Position numbers and translations under genes: made by a program. 64,000 nt of DNA from Streptomyces clavuligerus (GTDB lineage: Bacteria; Actinomycetota; Actinomycetes; Streptomycetales; Streptomycetaceae): assembly GCF_005519465.1 (NCBI RefSeq), contig NZ_CP027859.1:682001-746000 (forward strand), given 5' to 3'. Below, piece by piece: positions 17,144 to 26,146 of the stretch. Position 1 is the stretch's first letter. Each line of letters opens with the position of its first letter. The notes under the pieces are model-generated. The model was not told the origin of the DNA. It saw nothing but the letters and a program-made list of their open reading frames with translations, and did not search any database.

Positions 17144-17333
17144 TCCCCGCCTCCGGTGCGGACCCGCCCCGCCCGTTCCCGGCGCGCGTGTGCCGCGCTC
17201 GCGCCGAACATGCGGCGACGCGCGGAGGCACACCCCCACGCCCCTGGCTCACGCCCCGCTGCGCCCCCGCCGGACAGCGTGTCCGCCGCCCGGCGGGAAA
17301 GGGGAAGGGGACCGAAGAAGGTGACCAGGAGGC

Positions 17334-17828
17334 ATGGCCCTGTCGGCCGCGGAGCTCAGCCTGCTCGCCCGCAGGTGGGTGTTCAAACAGGAGTGGGACT
17401 TCGACGACACCCCGACCGAAGGCGACATCGGGATCTACGCGAAGGCCCTGCTGGTCTGCGCGAAGGGCGACGGTGTGATCTCGCGGGAGGAACGCGACTG
17501 GGTCCTCGGATACTTCGCCGCCTTCTGCGGGGACGCCGCGCAGTTGGCGGAACTCGCCGACTATCCGGCCGATGACGATGTCGTCGACCTGGTCACACGC
17601 TCAACGGTCATCGACAACAGCCGCGGTGCCCTGATCTTCGACGCGCTGCGGGCGTGCGCCGCGGACGGCGACCTCGCGCCGGGTGAGGTCGCCCGTGTCA
17701 AGCAGGCCGCAGCCGCGCTCGGGATCGCGGAGGACACCGTCGAGCGCCTGAAGGAGCTGTACTTCCAGGAGAGAGGAGCGCGGGCCGCCCGCAACGCCCT
17801 GCTGTACCCGGGCGGATCGCCGGTCTAG
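17334..17828 (+). CDS. TerB-like tellurite-resistance domain protein
   Basis: Small acidic, helical protein of 164 residues. AKALLVCAKGDGVISREERDW and a second ALRACAADGDLAPGEVARVK form the pair of acidic helix-loop-helix motifs of the TerB/DjlA family, in which Asp residues of the D-G-x-(I/L) loops can bind divalent metal. TerB proteins occur in stress responses and membrane-linked complexes; the exact role is unknown. AGGAGG lies only one base before the ATG, too close for ideal pairing, and a GAAGAAGG further upstream may serve instead. It follows the TetR gene in the same direction but 190 bases away, so it is probably independent. A GC-rich minisatellite follows the stop. Confidence 0.85.
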   Translation: MALSAAELSLLARRWVFKQEWDFDDTPTEGDIGIYAKALLVCAKGDGVISREERDWVLGYFAAFCGDAAQLAELADYPADDDVVDLVTRSTVIDNSRGALIFDALRACAADGDLAPGEVARVKQAAAALGIAEDTVERLKELYFQERGARAARNALLYPGGSPV

Positions 17829-17935
17829 CGCCACACCGCCGCACCGGTCCGCCGCCACACCGCTCTGTCGCCACACCGCCGCACCGCTCCACCGCCGCAC
17901 CGCTCCACCGGTCCGCCGCCGCACCGGCTCGCCCG
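17829..17935. repeat. GC-rich minisatellite after the TerB-like gene
   Basis: Degenerate tandem units of about 14-18 bases built on CCGCCGCACCG plus CTCCA, GTCCG or CACCG, repeated about seven times between two convergent genes. No coding sense on either strand. Slippage-prone. Confidence 0.6.
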
Positions 17936-17978
17936 GCGGGCCGCCGTCACCGCGCGGCCCCTGGACGGCGCCCGCCGC

Positions 17979-18866
17979 TCAGCCGCCCTCGAACACGTCC
18001 TTCCGGTACTTCATGATTTTCATGGCCTCTTCCTTCTTCTCCGCTCCCTCGAATTGACTCATATGGGCCGCCAATGTGACCGGATCTTGTAGCTGGAGCA
18101 GGAACTCGGCCATTTCCTCCCTATTGACGGCGGCGCGGAACTCGTCCTCGGTCAGCGGGACCGTCTCTTTGTCCAGCGTGTCCGTCCGATCGATCGCGAC
18201 GATGTCGTAGGGCGCGCCCTGCCGCGCGATCCAGCCGTGCTCGGAACCCGTAGCCCCCTTCGTCAGATACTTTCTCTTGATCCGGATGGTGAGCACATAC
18301 CCGAACCGGGACTCCGAGGCGAACCGGGCGGCTATACCGGCGTCCGTCGAGAATTCAATCAGCTTTGCCGTCTCCTCGTCGCGGCGCTGGCTCACATACC
18401 CCTCGGCATGCTCTCGCTCGGGCCTCGTCGCGTCCTCATCAGGTCTCTGGAGTATCTTCGGGAGGCTGACGAACGAACCTCGGATGATCTCCTTGTAGAG
18501 GTGTTTCCGCTGGGTGGGCGTCACACCGCGCTTCAGGAAGACTTCCTGCTCGCTGTCCTCGGGCAGCGCCGCGACATGGTCCTCGGCGCTCAGCTCCGGC
18601 GGCTGGTCCTGTAGTTCGATCCGTCTCCCGGGCCGGTCCTTCTCCGCCGACTTCTCTCTCTCGTCCACCTTCCGCTGGATGGGCCGCTCCCACCGCTCCG
18701 GACACCCGGTCCGCCGCAGTACCTCGGTGACCGCCCGGTTCCCGGCATGACTCTGGAGGGCCAGTATCCTCTGCACGGCCGTACCGGCGGATACGGGCGT
18801 CACCCGCGACTTCCGAGAGGTCTGTCCTCCCCTCTTCGTGGTGTCCTTGTCGCGGGCGAATTCCAT
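17979..18866 (-). CDS. Putative ADP-ribosyltransferase-like effector with AGN motif
   Basis: Protein of 295 residues in DNA less GC-rich than its neighbours. Residues 31-50 (VQRILALQSHAGNRAVTEVL) match the LQxxAGNxAV segment found near the N-termini of proteins linked to extracellular contractile injection systems, followed by an IQRK stretch (63-66). The C-terminal half has the order of an R-S-E ADP-ribosyltransferase: Arg129 in EIIRGSF, an EFSTDAGIAARFA strand (Ser173), VLTIRIKRKYL, and GSEHGWIARQGAP with Glu209. This resembles DUF4765-type toxin domains. I infer a mono-ADP-ribosyltransferase effector loaded into or secreted by a nanomachine. No signal peptide is seen. ATG at 18866 has GGAGGAAGAGG upstream. 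The gene upstream on the same strand might be a partner or immunity gene. Catalytic residues are inferred from pattern only. Confidence 0.55.
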   Translation of the reverse strand: MEFARDKDTTKRGGQTSRKSRVTPVSAGTAVQRILALQSHAGNRAVTEVLRRTGCPERWERPIQRKVDEREKSAEKDRPGRRIELQDQPPELSAEDHVAALPEDSEQEVFLKRGVTPTQRKHLYKEIIRGSFVSLPKILQRPDEDATRPEREHAEGYVSQRRDEETAKLIEFSTDAGIAARFASESRFGYVLTIRIKRKYLTKGATGSEHGWIARQGAPYDIVAIDRTDTLDKETVPLTEDEFRAAVNREEMAEFLLQLQDPVTLAAHMSQFEGAEKKEEAMKIMKYRKDVFEGG

Positions 18867-18990
18867 GCCTCTTCCTCCGGAAGTCAAAGACGGGTCAACC
18901 CGCCCATGCTCGCAGGGTGAAGGCCGTGTTCCCAGAGGGCCTGGAGACAGAATGTCCACCCGCCGGAATCAGATTCACCGTCGCCGATGC

Positions 18991-19461
18991 TCATGCCTCG
19001 ACGGTGACCCGGACGGGATTCAGCCCCGCGTCGTGGTGAACCACCGGCCAGTAGCCGTCGAGCATGTACTCCTCGCCGATGTTCTCGTAGTGGACCTCCG
19101 TCCCGGCGCCGTCGGCGACCGTGAGGGCGGAGGGCAGCACATCCCTGAGGAACGCGGCCTTCTCCTCCTCCGTCTCCTCCCCCTCCGCGCCCCAGTCCCA
19201 CAGATACTCCGTGGCGCGTTCACGAACGGCGGCGAAATCGGCGAGCAGGGTACGGGCACGGGGCAGCAGCCGGACGACGGTCTCCCGGTCCGCGGGCACG
19301 GTGGACCCGAAGGGGGCGAAGGTGACCGACAGCTCCTGCCCGGCGGCGCGTACGGTGACATACCGTTCCGCGACAATCCGGTCCGGGTCCAGGGTGTCGG
19401 AGGCGAGGGCGGGGGCGGTCCCGCCGGGGACGGTCGGCGGGGTCGGGGTGGTGTCGGGCAC
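18991..19461 (-). CDS. Hypothetical acidic protein
   Basis: Unrecognised soluble protein of 156 residues with a GTG start at 19461 and AGGGAGG six bases upstream. It opens with a Thr/Pro linker, then strands (AERYVTVRAAGQELSVTF), a helix (LLPRARTLLADFAAVRERAT), an acidic stretch and a C-terminal YWPVVHHDA beta segment. There is no signal peptide or membrane helix. It precedes the ADP-ribosyltransferase-like gene by 124 bases on the same strand and is divergent from the secretion locus. The size, acidity and position would suit an immunity protein or adaptor for that effector, but nothing in the sequence proves it. Confidence 0.7.
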   Translation of the reverse strand: MPDTTPTPPTVPGGTAPALASDTLDPDRIVAERYVTVRAAGQELSVTFAPFGSTVPADRETVVRLLPRARTLLADFAAVRERATEYLWDWGAEGEETEEEKAAFLRDVLPSALTVADGAGTEVHYENIGEEYMLDGYWPVVHHDAGLNPVRVTVEA

Positions 19462-19644
19462 GGGGCGCCTCCCTGGGTGTGGCCGGATCGATGGGGGCAT
19501 TGTGCCCGTACGCACTGACAGCGCCCATGGCCACAGCAAGCGCGCCATTCCGTCCCGGTGTCGAACCGGAACCCGTTCCGGTCCGTGCCGAAGGCCGAGA
19601 CCTTGCACGTGGCACAGCATGGCGCACCCGGAGGCATTCCCCCC

Positions 19645-20967
19645 ATGGCACATGGTCGATCGAAGCGGACGGTCACGCCGAAGAGGCGTTGGCGACGGGC
19701 CTGGCGGCGGACGAAGCGCGAGGTGGGACTCGTCCGCCGGGCCTTCGTCGAACCGGTTCGGGCCGGCCGTCACCATCGGCGGGTCGTACGGCTGCTGACC
19801 GACCGGATCGCCGACCCGGAGACGGCCCGGGTCGCCGAGCGGGCGCTGAACGCGGCGGACGCGGTGCTCGCGGAGGCACCGGGCGCCTTCGCGTACGCGG
19901 TGCTGGCGGACCCGGCCGGGCTGACCGTGCGGGTGGCGGGGCGCAGGCTGCCGCAGCCGCCGTCGCCCTGGCGGGCCGATGGCCCCGGGGTCTGGCAGGC
20001 CCCGCCGGACAGCGGACAGCAGGAGGACGACGGGGACGACCGGCCCAGGCTGCCCGTCGTCATCGGCGCCGACGCGGGCGGGGCGGTGGTGCTGGACCTG
20101 TTCAGCGGGCCGGGCGTCATCACGGTCGAGGGTGAACCGGGGCCCGCCCGGGCCCTGACGCAGGCGCTCGCGGCCCAGATCGACCTGCGGGTCGGCCCGA
20201 CCGGCCTGGTGGCCGCGCGGGGGGTCCACCCCCGCTACGAAGGGCCCGAACTCTCCCTGGTGCTGGACACCCTGGAAGGGTTCGTGCGCGGCGCGGACGG
20301 CCCGGAACGCATGACCGTGGTCTGCGTCGACCCCGACGAGGAGCAGGCCGGGCGCATCCAGCGGCTGGCCGGGACGGGGCGGTTCGTCTTCCTCGTCCGC
20401 GGCCGGACGCGCGGCCACCGGTGGAGCCTGCGGGTGGACGCCGAGGGCCGGATCACGGCGCCCGGACTCGGGCTGGGCGGGGAGTGCGGGCCGCTCCCCG
20501 AAGCGGTGGCACGCACCGCCCGGCGCGGTGCGCGGGTCGCCGTCCGTGCACCGCGCCCACCGCGCCGGGCCGGGTCCGCGGACTCCGCCCGCGCCGGAGC
20601 CGTCACGGCCACGGCGCGCTCCGCCGCCGTTCTGCCCCCACCGGAGCCGGAGCCGGTGAAGGGACTGGCGAAGGGACCGGAGGCGGGGACGGGGCCGGGG
20701 CTTCGCACGGAGCCGGACGCGGCGCGGGTGACGGCGAGCCCCTGGCGTCCGGCCGGGACGGCGCAGGTGTCGGCGGGGCCCCGGGCCTCGTCCCCCACCG
20801 GCGTCTCCGCCGCCTCCGAGGACCGGCCCGACGGGCACGACCGGCACAACGGGCACAACCGGCACAACGGGCACGACCGGCACAACGGGCACGACGGGCA
20901 CGACCGGCCCGATCCGCGCGACCGACGCGATCCGCGCGACCGGCCGGACGGGGGGCCCGCGGAGTGA
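19645..20967 (+). CDS. Secretion-locus-associated protein of unknown function
   Basis: Protein of 440 residues, not recognised as a family. A basic N-terminus (about 1-30) is followed by a mixed alpha/beta region. VVIGADAGGAVVLDLFSGPG and ITVEGEPGPARALTQALAAQ resemble a domain seen beside FtsK/EssC-type and SARP proteins in Streptomyces. The final 45 residues are a low-complexity His/Asp/Asn/Gly/Arg repeat encoded by a 9/18-base tandem repeat (about 20829-20955). ATG at 19645 has GGAGG about ten bases upstream. The EssC-like gene begins 43 bases downstream in the same direction, so the two are probably one transcript. A cytoplasmic accessory role in the secretion system is inferred. Confidence 0.7.
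   Translation: MAHGRSKRTVTPKRRWRRAWRRTKREVGLVRRAFVEPVRAGRHHRRVVRLLTDRIADPETARVAERALNAADAVLAEAPGAFAYAVLADPAGLTVRVAGRRLPQPPSPWRADGPGVWQAPPDSGQQEDDGDDRPRLPVVIGADAGGAVVLDLFSGPGVITVEGEPGPARALTQALAAQIDLRVGPTGLVAARGVHPRYEGPELSLVLDTLEGFVRGADGPERMTVVCVDPDEEQAGRIQRLAGTGRFVFLVRGRTRGHRWSLRVDAEGRITAPGLGLGGECGPLPEAVARTARRGARVAVRAPRPPRRAGSADSARAGAVTATARSAAVLPPPEPEPVKGLAKGPEAGTGPGLRTEPDAARVTASPWRPAGTAQVSAGPRASSPTGVSAASEDRPDGHDRHNGHNRHNGHDRHNGHDGHDRPDPRDRRDPRDRPDGGPAE
20829..20955. repeat. Coding 9/18-base tandem repeat
   Basis: Units such as CACGACCGGCACAACGGG are repeated in frame, giving a DRHNGH-type tail and then DPRDR units. The length is likely to vary between strains. The His-rich tail could bind metal, but this is speculation. 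Confidence 0.75.
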
Positions 20968-21010
20968 CCCCCCTGGCGAACAGCTCCGAGCGAACGAAGA
21001 GGCAGTCACC

Positions 21011-24000
21011 GTGAAACTCCTCATCACCACCGTCAGCGGCGACGGGTCCGCACCGCAGGACGTGGTCCTCGGGGCGTCCGGCGCCACCACCGTCCGCGAG
21101 ATCGCCGAGCATCTGGCCGGGGACGGGGCGCCCGTCCCGGACTGCTATCTGGGCCAGGAGCTGCTGAAGCCGGGGACACCGCTGTCCGCCAGCGGCATCC
21201 GCGACGGCTCCGTACTCGGCCTCGGCCACCCCGTGCCGCACGACGACGGCGCCTACGGCCCCGGACGCGGCCGGATGCCGCAGCCCGTGGACCCGTCCGA
21301 CGGGAACGGGACCGGCCCGGCGGTCGAACTCCAGCTCATCGGGGGGCCGGACGCCGGGCGGGTCCACCTCCTCGGCATGGGCACGTACGACATCGGCCCG
21401 GCGCCCGGCAGCGCCGTGCCGCTGCACGGCCAGGACGTGCCCGCCGCGGGCGTGCGGCTGACCGTGCGGCCGGACGGCACGGCCGTCGTCGCCCTGCCCG
21501 CCGACGGCGGGGCCGCGCTCTCCCTCCCCGAGCCGCCGCCCGACCGCGCCCCGGTGGACGCGCCCGACCTGCCGCTGTCGGACGCCGAGGAGGAGCGGCG
21601 GCAGGCGCCCGCTCCCCCGCCGGACCTCCCGCCCGGCTGGACCGAGTGGCCCATCGGCGGTGAACTGGTCTGCGGGGAGTATCTGCTCCGGCTGGCCGAG
21701 CCCACGGAGGCCGACGCCGCCGTCACCCCCTCCGAGGAGGGCACCGGACTCGACTACAACCGGCCGCCCCGTATCGTCCCGCCGCTGGCCCCCGAGCAGT
21801 TCCGCCTCCCCGGGCCGCCCAGCCCGCCGGGGCGGCGGCCCATCCCGGTGCTGGTCACCGTCGCCCCGCTGTTCATGGGTGCCGCGATGGTCTACTTCTT
21901 CGACTCCTACTACTTCATGTTCTTCGCGCTGATGAGCCCGGTCCTGATGGTGGGCAACCACCTCAGCAGCCTGCGCAGCGGTCGCAAGGAGTACGAGGAG
22001 AACGTGCACAACTACCGGGCCCGCCGCGCCGACCTGGAGGAGGACGTCCGCCGCATGGTGGCGGACGAACGGCGGCTGCGGGTGCTGTCCGCGCCCGATC
22101 CGGCCGCTCTGGGGCTGATGGCGGTCGGCCCGGGGGTGCGGCTGTGGGAGCGACGCCGGAGCGACCCCGACCATCTGATGTTGCGGATCGGCACCTCGCG
22201 GCAGCCGTCCCTGCTCCAGATCGAGGACGGCGCCCGCGAGGACAACCACCGCAGTGTGTGCTGGCAGATCCCGGACGTCCCGGTCGCCGTGGACCTGGCG
22301 GGCAGCGGTGTGGTCGGCTTCGCCGGTGAGGGGCCCCAGGCGCGTGCCCTCGCCCGCTGGGCGGTGGCCCAGGCCGCCGTTCTGCACAGCCCCCGCGATC
22401 TGCGGATCACCGTGCTCACCGACGCCGAGTCGGCCGACTCCTGGTCCTGGCTGCGCTGGCTGCCGCACGCCCGCTCGGGCCCCGTGGGCGCGGCGGAGGA
22501 CAGCGGCCCCGTGACCCTGCTCGGCAACGACTCGGAGACCGTCGCCAACCGGATCGCCGAACTCGTCGCCACGATCCGCAGGCGGGCCCAGGCCGACCGG
22601 GCCACCCTGAGCCGGGTCCTGCTCAGCGAGCCCGACATCATGGTGGTCCTGGACGGGGCGCGGCGGCTGCGCGACGTCCCCGGAGCGGTCCAGGTGCTCA
22701 AGGAGGGACCGGCGGTACGGATCTTCCTGCTCTGTGTGGACCAGAAGGAACGGCTGCTGCCCGAGGAGTGCACCACCGTCGTCTCCATCGCCCGCCATGA
22801 GCTGACGGCCCGCCGGACCGGGCTGCCCGACCAGACCGGTGTCCGCCCCGACTTCGTGGAGCCCGCCTGGTGCGAGCGCGTCGCCCGCGGTCTCGCCCCC
22901 GTGCGCGATGTCACGCCCGAGGCGGACGGCGGGCTGCCCGACCGGGTGGGCCTGCTCGACCTGCTCGGGCTGGAACCGCCGCGGAGCGAGGAGATCGCCG
23001 GGCGCTGGCGGGAGCGGCCCGCGAGCACCGTCGCCGTCATCGGCAGCGGCTATGACGGACCGGCCTCCTTCGACCTGGTCAAGGACGGACCGCACGCGCT
23101 GATCGCCGGGACGACCGGCTCCGGCAAGTCCGAGCTGTTGCAGACCTTCGTGGCCTCGCTCGCCGCCGCCAACCACCCCGAGGAGATGACCTTCGTCCTC
23201 GTCGACTACAAGGGCGGCAGCGCCTTCAAGGACTGCGTACGGCTGCCGCACACCCTCGGCATGGTCACCGACCTGGACAGCCATCTCGTCCAGCGGGCCC
23301 TGGAGTCCCTGACTGCGGAGCTGATCCGGCGCGAGCACATCCTGGCCCGGGCGGGGGCCAAGGACCATCCGCAGTACCGGGCGATGCGCCGCCGCGACCC
23401 CGGACTGCCGCCGCTGCCCCGGCTGCTGCTGGTCATCGACGAGTTCGCCACCCTGGTGCGCGAGGTCGAGGGCTTCATCCCCGGGCTCGTCTCCATCGCC
23501 CAGCGCGGCCGGTCCCTCGGCATCCATCTGGTGCTCGCGACCCAGCGCCCCGCCGGTGTGATCAGCAACGACATCCGGGCCAACACCAATCTGCGGATCG
23601 CCCTGCGGGTCACCGACCCGTCGGAGAGCCAGGACGTCATCGACACCACCGACGCCGCCACCATCTCCTCCGGCACCCCCGGCCGCGCCCTCGCCCGTAC
23701 CGGCCACCGTTCGGTGCAGGCGTTCCAGACCGCCTATGTGGGAACGGCGCGCCCGGTGGACGAACCCGCCGAGGCCGCCCCGGCGCCCGCCAGGCTCTGG
23801 TCCGCCGAACTGCCCTGGCAGCGGCTGGGCCGCACGGCCGAGGCGCCGAGCCGGGGCGAGGAGACCGCGGAGATCGAGCTGCCCGACGTGCCGACGGACC
23901 TCACCGCGCTGGTGGAGGCCGTCGGCGCGGCGGCACAGTCGCTCGGCCACACCCCGCAGCCCAGCCCCTGGCTGCCCGCGCTCGGCACCGGGGTGCTGCT

Positions 24001-25585
24001 GAACGAGCTGCCCGAGCCCCCGGCCCCGGCCGAGGGCCGGCTCGCCCCGGTCGTCTGGGGGGTCGAGGACCTGCCCGCCCTCCAGGCACAGCTTCCCGTC
24101 GTCCTCGACCTGGAGACCTTCGGCCATCTCTATGTCCTCGGGATGCCGCGCTCCGGCCGCACCCAGGTCCTGCGTACCCTCGCGGGCTCCGTCGCCCGCA
24201 CCCTGAGCTGCGCGGACGTCCATCTCTACGGCATCGACGCGGGGGGCGGGGCGCTGGCCGCGCTGACCGCGCTGCCGCACTGCGGCTCGGTGGTCTCCCG
24301 TGCCGACACCGAACGGCTCGACCGCCTCGTCACCCGGCTGGTGGCCGATCTGGCGCGCCGTCAGGAGCTGCTGACCGCCCACAGCGCGGGCAATCTCACC
24401 GAGCTGCGCGCCACCCTGCCCGCCGCCGAACGGCCGCCGCACATCTTCGTGCTGATCGACGGATACGACGCGCTCAATGTGCTGATCTCCGAGTACGACA
24501 ACGGCAGGCTGCTCAACGACCTCATCACGCTGCTGCGCGAGGGCGCGGCGGCGGGAGTGCACATCGTCGCCACCTCCGAACGGTCGCTCCACAGCGGGCG
24601 GCTGGCCACGCTGAACAGCGACCGGCTGCTGCTGCGCCTCAGTGACCGCACCGACTACAGCGTGGCCGGTATCGACGGCCGACGGGTACCGGCGGACATC
24701 CCGCCGGGGCGCGGCTGGCGCACCGCCAACGGAGCGGAGACGCAGGTGGCGCTGCTCGCGCCGGGCAGCACGGGGCAGGAGCAGGCCGAGGCGCTGCGGG
24801 CGATCGGCCGGACCGCCACGGCCCGTGACAGCGCGGTGCCGCCCGTCCGCCGCCCGTTCCGGATCGGGGTCCTGCCCGCCAGGGTGGACTTCAAGGAGGC
24901 GTACGAGAAGGTACCGGCCGGGCGGCGGCGCCCGCTGTGGGGGCTGATCGGTCTCGGGGGCGACGACATCGCCCCCGTCGGTGCGGACTTCACCGACAAG
25001 TCGCCGACGTTCGTCGTGGCCGGGCCGCCCGGGACCGGCCGCAGCACCGCCCTCGCCTGCCTCTCGGTCTCGCTGCTCGCGGGCGGGACCGGGATCGTCG
25101 CCATCACGCCCCGGGAGTCGCCGCTGCGCGCGCTCCACCAGCATCCGCGGGCCCGCGTGCTGGCGACGGCCGGTCCTTCGGCGGAGGAGCTGCGCGAGGC
25201 GATCGGGGCCGTCGGCGGCCCGGCCGTGGTCGTGATCGACGACGCCGATCTGCTGGAGGAGTACACATCGGCGGACCCCCTGCTGAAGGAGGTGATCGCC
25301 GCCGGCCGGGACCGCGGGCTTGGCCTGGCCTGCGCGGGCACCGCCGAGAAGATCAACCACGCCATCGGCGGCTGGCTCGCCGAGGCCAGGAACGGGCGCA
25401 AGGGCCTGCTGCTCTCGCCCCAGTCCATGGCGGAGGGCGACTTCATCGGCGGCCGTCTCGCGCACAACCTGCTCCGGGTCAACCGGCCGCCCGGCCGCGG
25501 GTACACCACCGACCCGGAGTCGGGGGCGCTGATCACCGTCCTCGTCCCGGAGACCGTTCTGCACCTCACCGGGGGCGACGCCTGA
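21011..25585 (+). CDS. essC: EssC/EccC-like type VII secretion ATPase with ubiquitin-like N-terminus
   Basis: FtsK/SpoIIIE-family motor of 1,524 residues that would drive export of WXG100-type substrates. Residues 1-75 are a ubiquitin-like YukD/EsaB-type domain. About 105-185 is FHA-like. 277-322 holds a pair of membrane helices. ATPase 1 has Walker A GTTGSGKS (700-707) and Walker B LLVIDE (806-811). ATPase 2 has GMPRSGRT (1044-1051) and ATPase 3 GPPGTGRS (1338-1345), both with Arg for the catalytic Lys, so probably only ATPase 1 hydrolyses ATP well. FHA plus membrane plus three ATPases is the layout of firmicute EssC (type VIIb). Here YukD is fused to the front rather than separate. GTG start. 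It ends in a cluster of hairpins facing the convergent WXG100 genes. Symbol given by architecture only. Confidence 0.9.
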   Translation: MKLLITTVSGDGSAPQDVVLGASGATTVREIAEHLAGDGAPVPDCYLGQELLKPGTPLSASGIRDGSVLGLGHPVPHDDGAYGPGRGRMPQPVDPSDGNGTGPAVELQLIGGPDAGRVHLLGMGTYDIGPAPGSAVPLHGQDVPAAGVRLTVRPDGTAVVALPADGGAALSLPEPPPDRAPVDAPDLPLSDAEEERRQAPAPPPDLPPGWTEWPIGGELVCGEYLLRLAEPTEADAAVTPSEEGTGLDYNRPPRIVPPLAPEQFRLPGPPSPPGRRPIPVLVTVAPLFMGAAMVYFFDSYYFMFFALMSPVLMVGNHLSSLRSGRKEYEENVHNYRARRADLEEDVRRMVADERRLRVLSAPDPAALGLMAVGPGVRLWERRRSDPDHLMLRIGTSRQPSLLQIEDGAREDNHRSVCWQIPDVPVAVDLAGSGVVGFAGEGPQARALARWAVAQAAVLHSPRDLRITVLTDAESADSWSWLRWLPHARSGPVGAAEDSGPVTLLGNDSETVANRIAELVATIRRRAQADRATLSRVLLSEPDIMVVLDGARRLRDVPGAVQVLKEGPAVRIFLLCVDQKERLLPEECTTVVSIARHELTARRTGLPDQTGVRPDFVEPAWCERVARGLAPVRDVTPEADGGLPDRVGLLDLLGLEPPRSEEIAGRWRERPASTVAVIGSGYDGPASFDLVKDGPHALIAGTTGSGKSELLQTFVASLAAANHPEEMTFVLVDYKGGSAFKDCVRLPHTLGMVTDLDSHLVQRALESLTAELIRREHILARAGAKDHPQYRAMRRRDPGLPPLPRLLLVIDEFATLVREVEGFIPGLVSIAQRGRSLGIHLVLATQRPAGVISNDIRANTNLRIALRVTDPSESQDVIDTTDAATISSGTPGRALARTGHRSVQAFQTAYVGTARPVDEPAEAAPAPARLWSAELPWQRLGRTAEAPSRGEETAEIELPDVPTDLTALVEAVGAAAQSLGHTPQPSPWLPALGTGVLLNELPEPPAPAEGRLAPVVWGVEDLPALQAQLPVVLDLETFGHLYVLGMPRSGRTQVLRTLAGSVARTLSCADVHLYGIDAGGGALAALTALPHCGSVVSRADTERLDRLVTRLVADLARRQELLTAHSAGNLTELRATLPAAERPPHIFVLIDGYDALNVLISEYDNGRLLNDLITLLREGAAAGVHIVATSERSLHSGRLATLNSDRLLLRLSDRTDYSVAGIDGRRVPADIPPGRGWRTANGAETQVALLAPGSTGQEQAEALRAIGRTATARDSAVPPVRRPFRIGVLPARVDFKEAYEKVPAGRRRPLWGLIGLGGDDIAPVGADFTDKSPTFVVAGPPGTGRSTALACLSVSLLAGGTGIVAITPRESPLRALHQHPRARVLATAGPSAEELREAIGAVGGPAVVVIDDADLLEEYTSADPLLKEVIAAGRDRGLGLACAGTAEKINHAIGGWLAEARNGRKGLLLSPQSMAEGDFIGGRLAHNLLRVNRPPGRGYTTDPESGALITVLVPETVLHLTGGDA

Positions 25586-25600
25586 CGGGAGCACGCCACC

Positions 25601-25620
25601 GTGCCACCACCGCGTGGCAC
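25601..25620. terminator. Short hairpin after essC
   Basis: GTGCCAC (25601-25607) and GTGGCAC (25614-25620) form a perfect 7-base stem with a 6-base loop, 16 bases after the essC-like stop. First of three hairpins between convergent operons. Confidence 0.5.
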
Positions 25621-25625
25621 CGCGT

Positions 25626-25662
25626 CGACGCGGCCCCGGGCCGGGTGCCCGGGGCCGCGTCG
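25626..25662. terminator. Strong bidirectional hairpin between convergent operons
   Basis: CGACGCGGCCCCGGG (25626-25640) pairs perfectly with its complement at 25648-25662 around a 7-base loop. No T-run follows, as is common for GC-rich actinomycete terminators. It can serve both the rightward ATPase and the leftward WXG100 transcripts. Confidence 0.75.
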
Positions 25663-25744
25663 GCGTTGGCGTTGGCGGCCGGTGGCGGCACAGCACCGCC
25701 CGGCCTGCACCGCCCGGCCGTGCACCGCCGGGCCCGTCCGCACA

Positions 25745-25787
25745 GCACTGCGGCCCGTCGCGCCGGGAGCGCTACGGGCCGCAGTGC
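25745..25787. terminator. Hairpin terminator for the WXG100 transcript
   Basis: GCACTGCGGCCCGT (25745-25758) and ACGGGCCGCAGTGC (25774-25787) form a perfect 14-base stem with a 15-base loop, 18 bases beyond the stop of the leftward WXG100 gene. Confidence 0.75.
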
Positions 25788-25804
25788 GACGGTGCCGGGT
25801 CGGG

Positions 25805-26116
25805 TCAGCTGCTGTTCTTGTCCATTCCGCTGGCCATCTTGTTGTCCATTTCCTCCATCTGCTGCCTGATGTCCTTGAACTGCTGGGCGAAGCTGTTGAT
25901 CTGCTTGACCGCCGCGGTGAGCGAGTCGTTGAACTTCTGATACGCCGCCTCCATCTTCGGGCTGGTCTGCCGGAAGACCAGTCCATTGCTGAGCAGCCGG
26001 GAGACCTCGCCCCGCAACGCGCTGAGCTGCGGGACCATATTGTCGGCCGCACTGTTCAGCCGCGCGGACACCTGTTCGATCTCGTTGTAATCGAGATGAA
26101 TATCGCCCTTGGCCAT
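25805..26116 (-). CDS. WXG100-like secretion substrate
   Basis: Protein of 103 residues with the size and helical-hairpin pattern of WXG100 (EsxA/EsxB) proteins. An N-terminal IEQVSARLNSAADNMVPQL helix, a turn, and a long second helix (KMEAAYQKFNDSLTAAVKQI) ending in a polar Met/Lys/Ser tail. The turn reads SNGLVF in place of Trp-x-Gly, as in divergent members. Such proteins are exported as folded dimers by EssC/EccC and often act as chaperone partners for larger toxins. It overlooks the convergent ATPase gene. The upstream gene ends 30 bases away and is a second WXG-like protein, so the pair may dimerise. GGAAGAGGGAA lies upstream of the ATG. Confidence 0.85.
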   Translation of the reverse strand: MAKGDIHLDYNEIEQVSARLNSAADNMVPQLSALRGEVSRLLSNGLVFRQTSPKMEAAYQKFNDSLTAAVKQINSFAQQFKDIRQQMEEMDNKMASGMDKNSS

Positions 26117-26146
26117 GGGATTCCCTCTTCCTGTCCGCTGGTTCTG

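Noticed and set aside
20603..25696. 1,697-residue open frame antisense to the EssC-like gene
   Set aside because: Long because stops are rare in this frame; composition is non-globular and the sense strand has Walker motifs and membrane helices.
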